Shown: positions 6,499-6,583 of the stretch, piece by piece
Numbering within the stretch: the stretch's first letter is position 1
Layout: the number at the start of each line of letters is the position of its first letter
DNA from: Alphaproteobacteria bacterium
Lineage (GTDB): Bacteria > Pseudomonadota > Alphaproteobacteria > G02398745 > G023898745
Assembly: GCA_027366195.1 (NCBI GenBank)
Contig: DAHXKW010000075.1
Location: forward strand, 1 to 6,583
Reading direction: 5' to 3'
DNA: 6,583 bases
Position numbers and translations under genes: made by a program
Notes under the pieces: model-generated
The model's database searches: none
Seen by the model: only the letters and a program-made list of their open reading frames with translations
Told to the model about the DNA's origin: nothing

Positions 6499-6529
6499 AT
6501 CAGATGAAAATCCGCTCACAAAACGACCG
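6499..6529 (-). repeat. Right 31-bp inverted repeat of the cassette
   Basis: Read on the minus strand this is the same sequence as the left copy, starting CGGTCGTTTTGTGAGCGG, with one difference (G in place of A at the third base). It lies just upstream of the candidate promoter of the lipoprotein gene, so transcripts would carry only the left copy and the two repeats would not normally pair within one RNA. Confidence 0.93.
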
Positions 6530-6583
6530 AGTATCTTGATATTAGGATCCGTTAGTTTTTAATTTTTATAATTGGATTGAAGT
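6530..6583. other. AT-rich flank to the right of the cassette, no gene seen
   Basis: No open frame of note is present. TATAAT occurs on the plus strand at 6567-6572, and TTGATA at 6536-6541, but they are 25 nt apart, too far for one promoter. Nothing can be assigned before the window ends. Confidence 0.4.

Larger units (their letters stand above)
5534..6529. mobile_element. Inverted-repeat-bounded two-gene cassette, possible non-autonomous mobile element
   Basis: Two inverted copies of a 31-bp sequence (30 of 31 identical) enclose 934 bp. Within them lie a candidate promoter and two co-directional small genes that fill nearly all the space: the first open frame begins at the inner edge of the right repeat, and the stop codon of the second touches the inner edge of the left repeat. 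No transposase is encoded, and I see no target-site duplication when comparing the sequence before 5534 with that after 6529. The size of about 1 kb and the repeat length would fit an insertion sequence whose transposase has been replaced by cargo and that is mobilised in trans. This is an inference from the structure only. Confidence 0.4.

Overview
The window looks like a chromosomal segment of an AT-rich alphaproteobacterium, plausibly an intracellular or protist-associated lineage such as Holosporales or Rickettsiales. This placement is an inference from three things: an alphaproteobacterial-style GyrA, low GC content, and a divergent cation:amino-acid symporter of a kind I associate with intracellular bacteria. 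No rRNA or phylogenetic marker beyond GyrA is present, so it is only suggestive. All supported genes lie on the minus strand and are transcribed from right to left.

In transcription order: (1) A cassette at 5534-6529 is bounded by 31-bp near-perfect inverted repeats. It holds a candidate promoter, a putative small lipoprotein gene (6020-6448) and a putative secreted cysteine-rich protein gene (5564-5977). (2) About 170 bp without genes follows, ending in a candidate promoter for tRNA-Leu(CAA) at 5275-5358. (3) An alanine/glycine:cation symporter family gene (3936-5231) follows. (4) gyrA (1243-3873) is complete and has its own candidate extended -10 promoter. (5) A short AT-only spacer with a candidate promoter precedes a 91-codon gene of unknown function (883-1158). 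(6) A class I DhnA-type fructose-bisphosphate aldolase gene starts at 840 and runs off the left edge.

The right-to-left core (tRNA, symporter, gyrA, aldolase) is ordinary housekeeping content: DNA supercoiling, amino-acid uptake and central carbon metabolism. There is no sign that these genes form one pathway. The accessory part is the inverted-repeat cassette. Its two genes fill almost all of the space between the repeats, neither resembles a transposase, and both look exported. It may be a non-autonomous mobile unit carrying envelope or secreted proteins. Neither cassette gene has an unambiguous canonical start: one depends on GTG without a clear Shine-Dalgarno, the other on a strong Shine-Dalgarno in front of AUU codons. 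Both may therefore be unusual, or slightly decayed.
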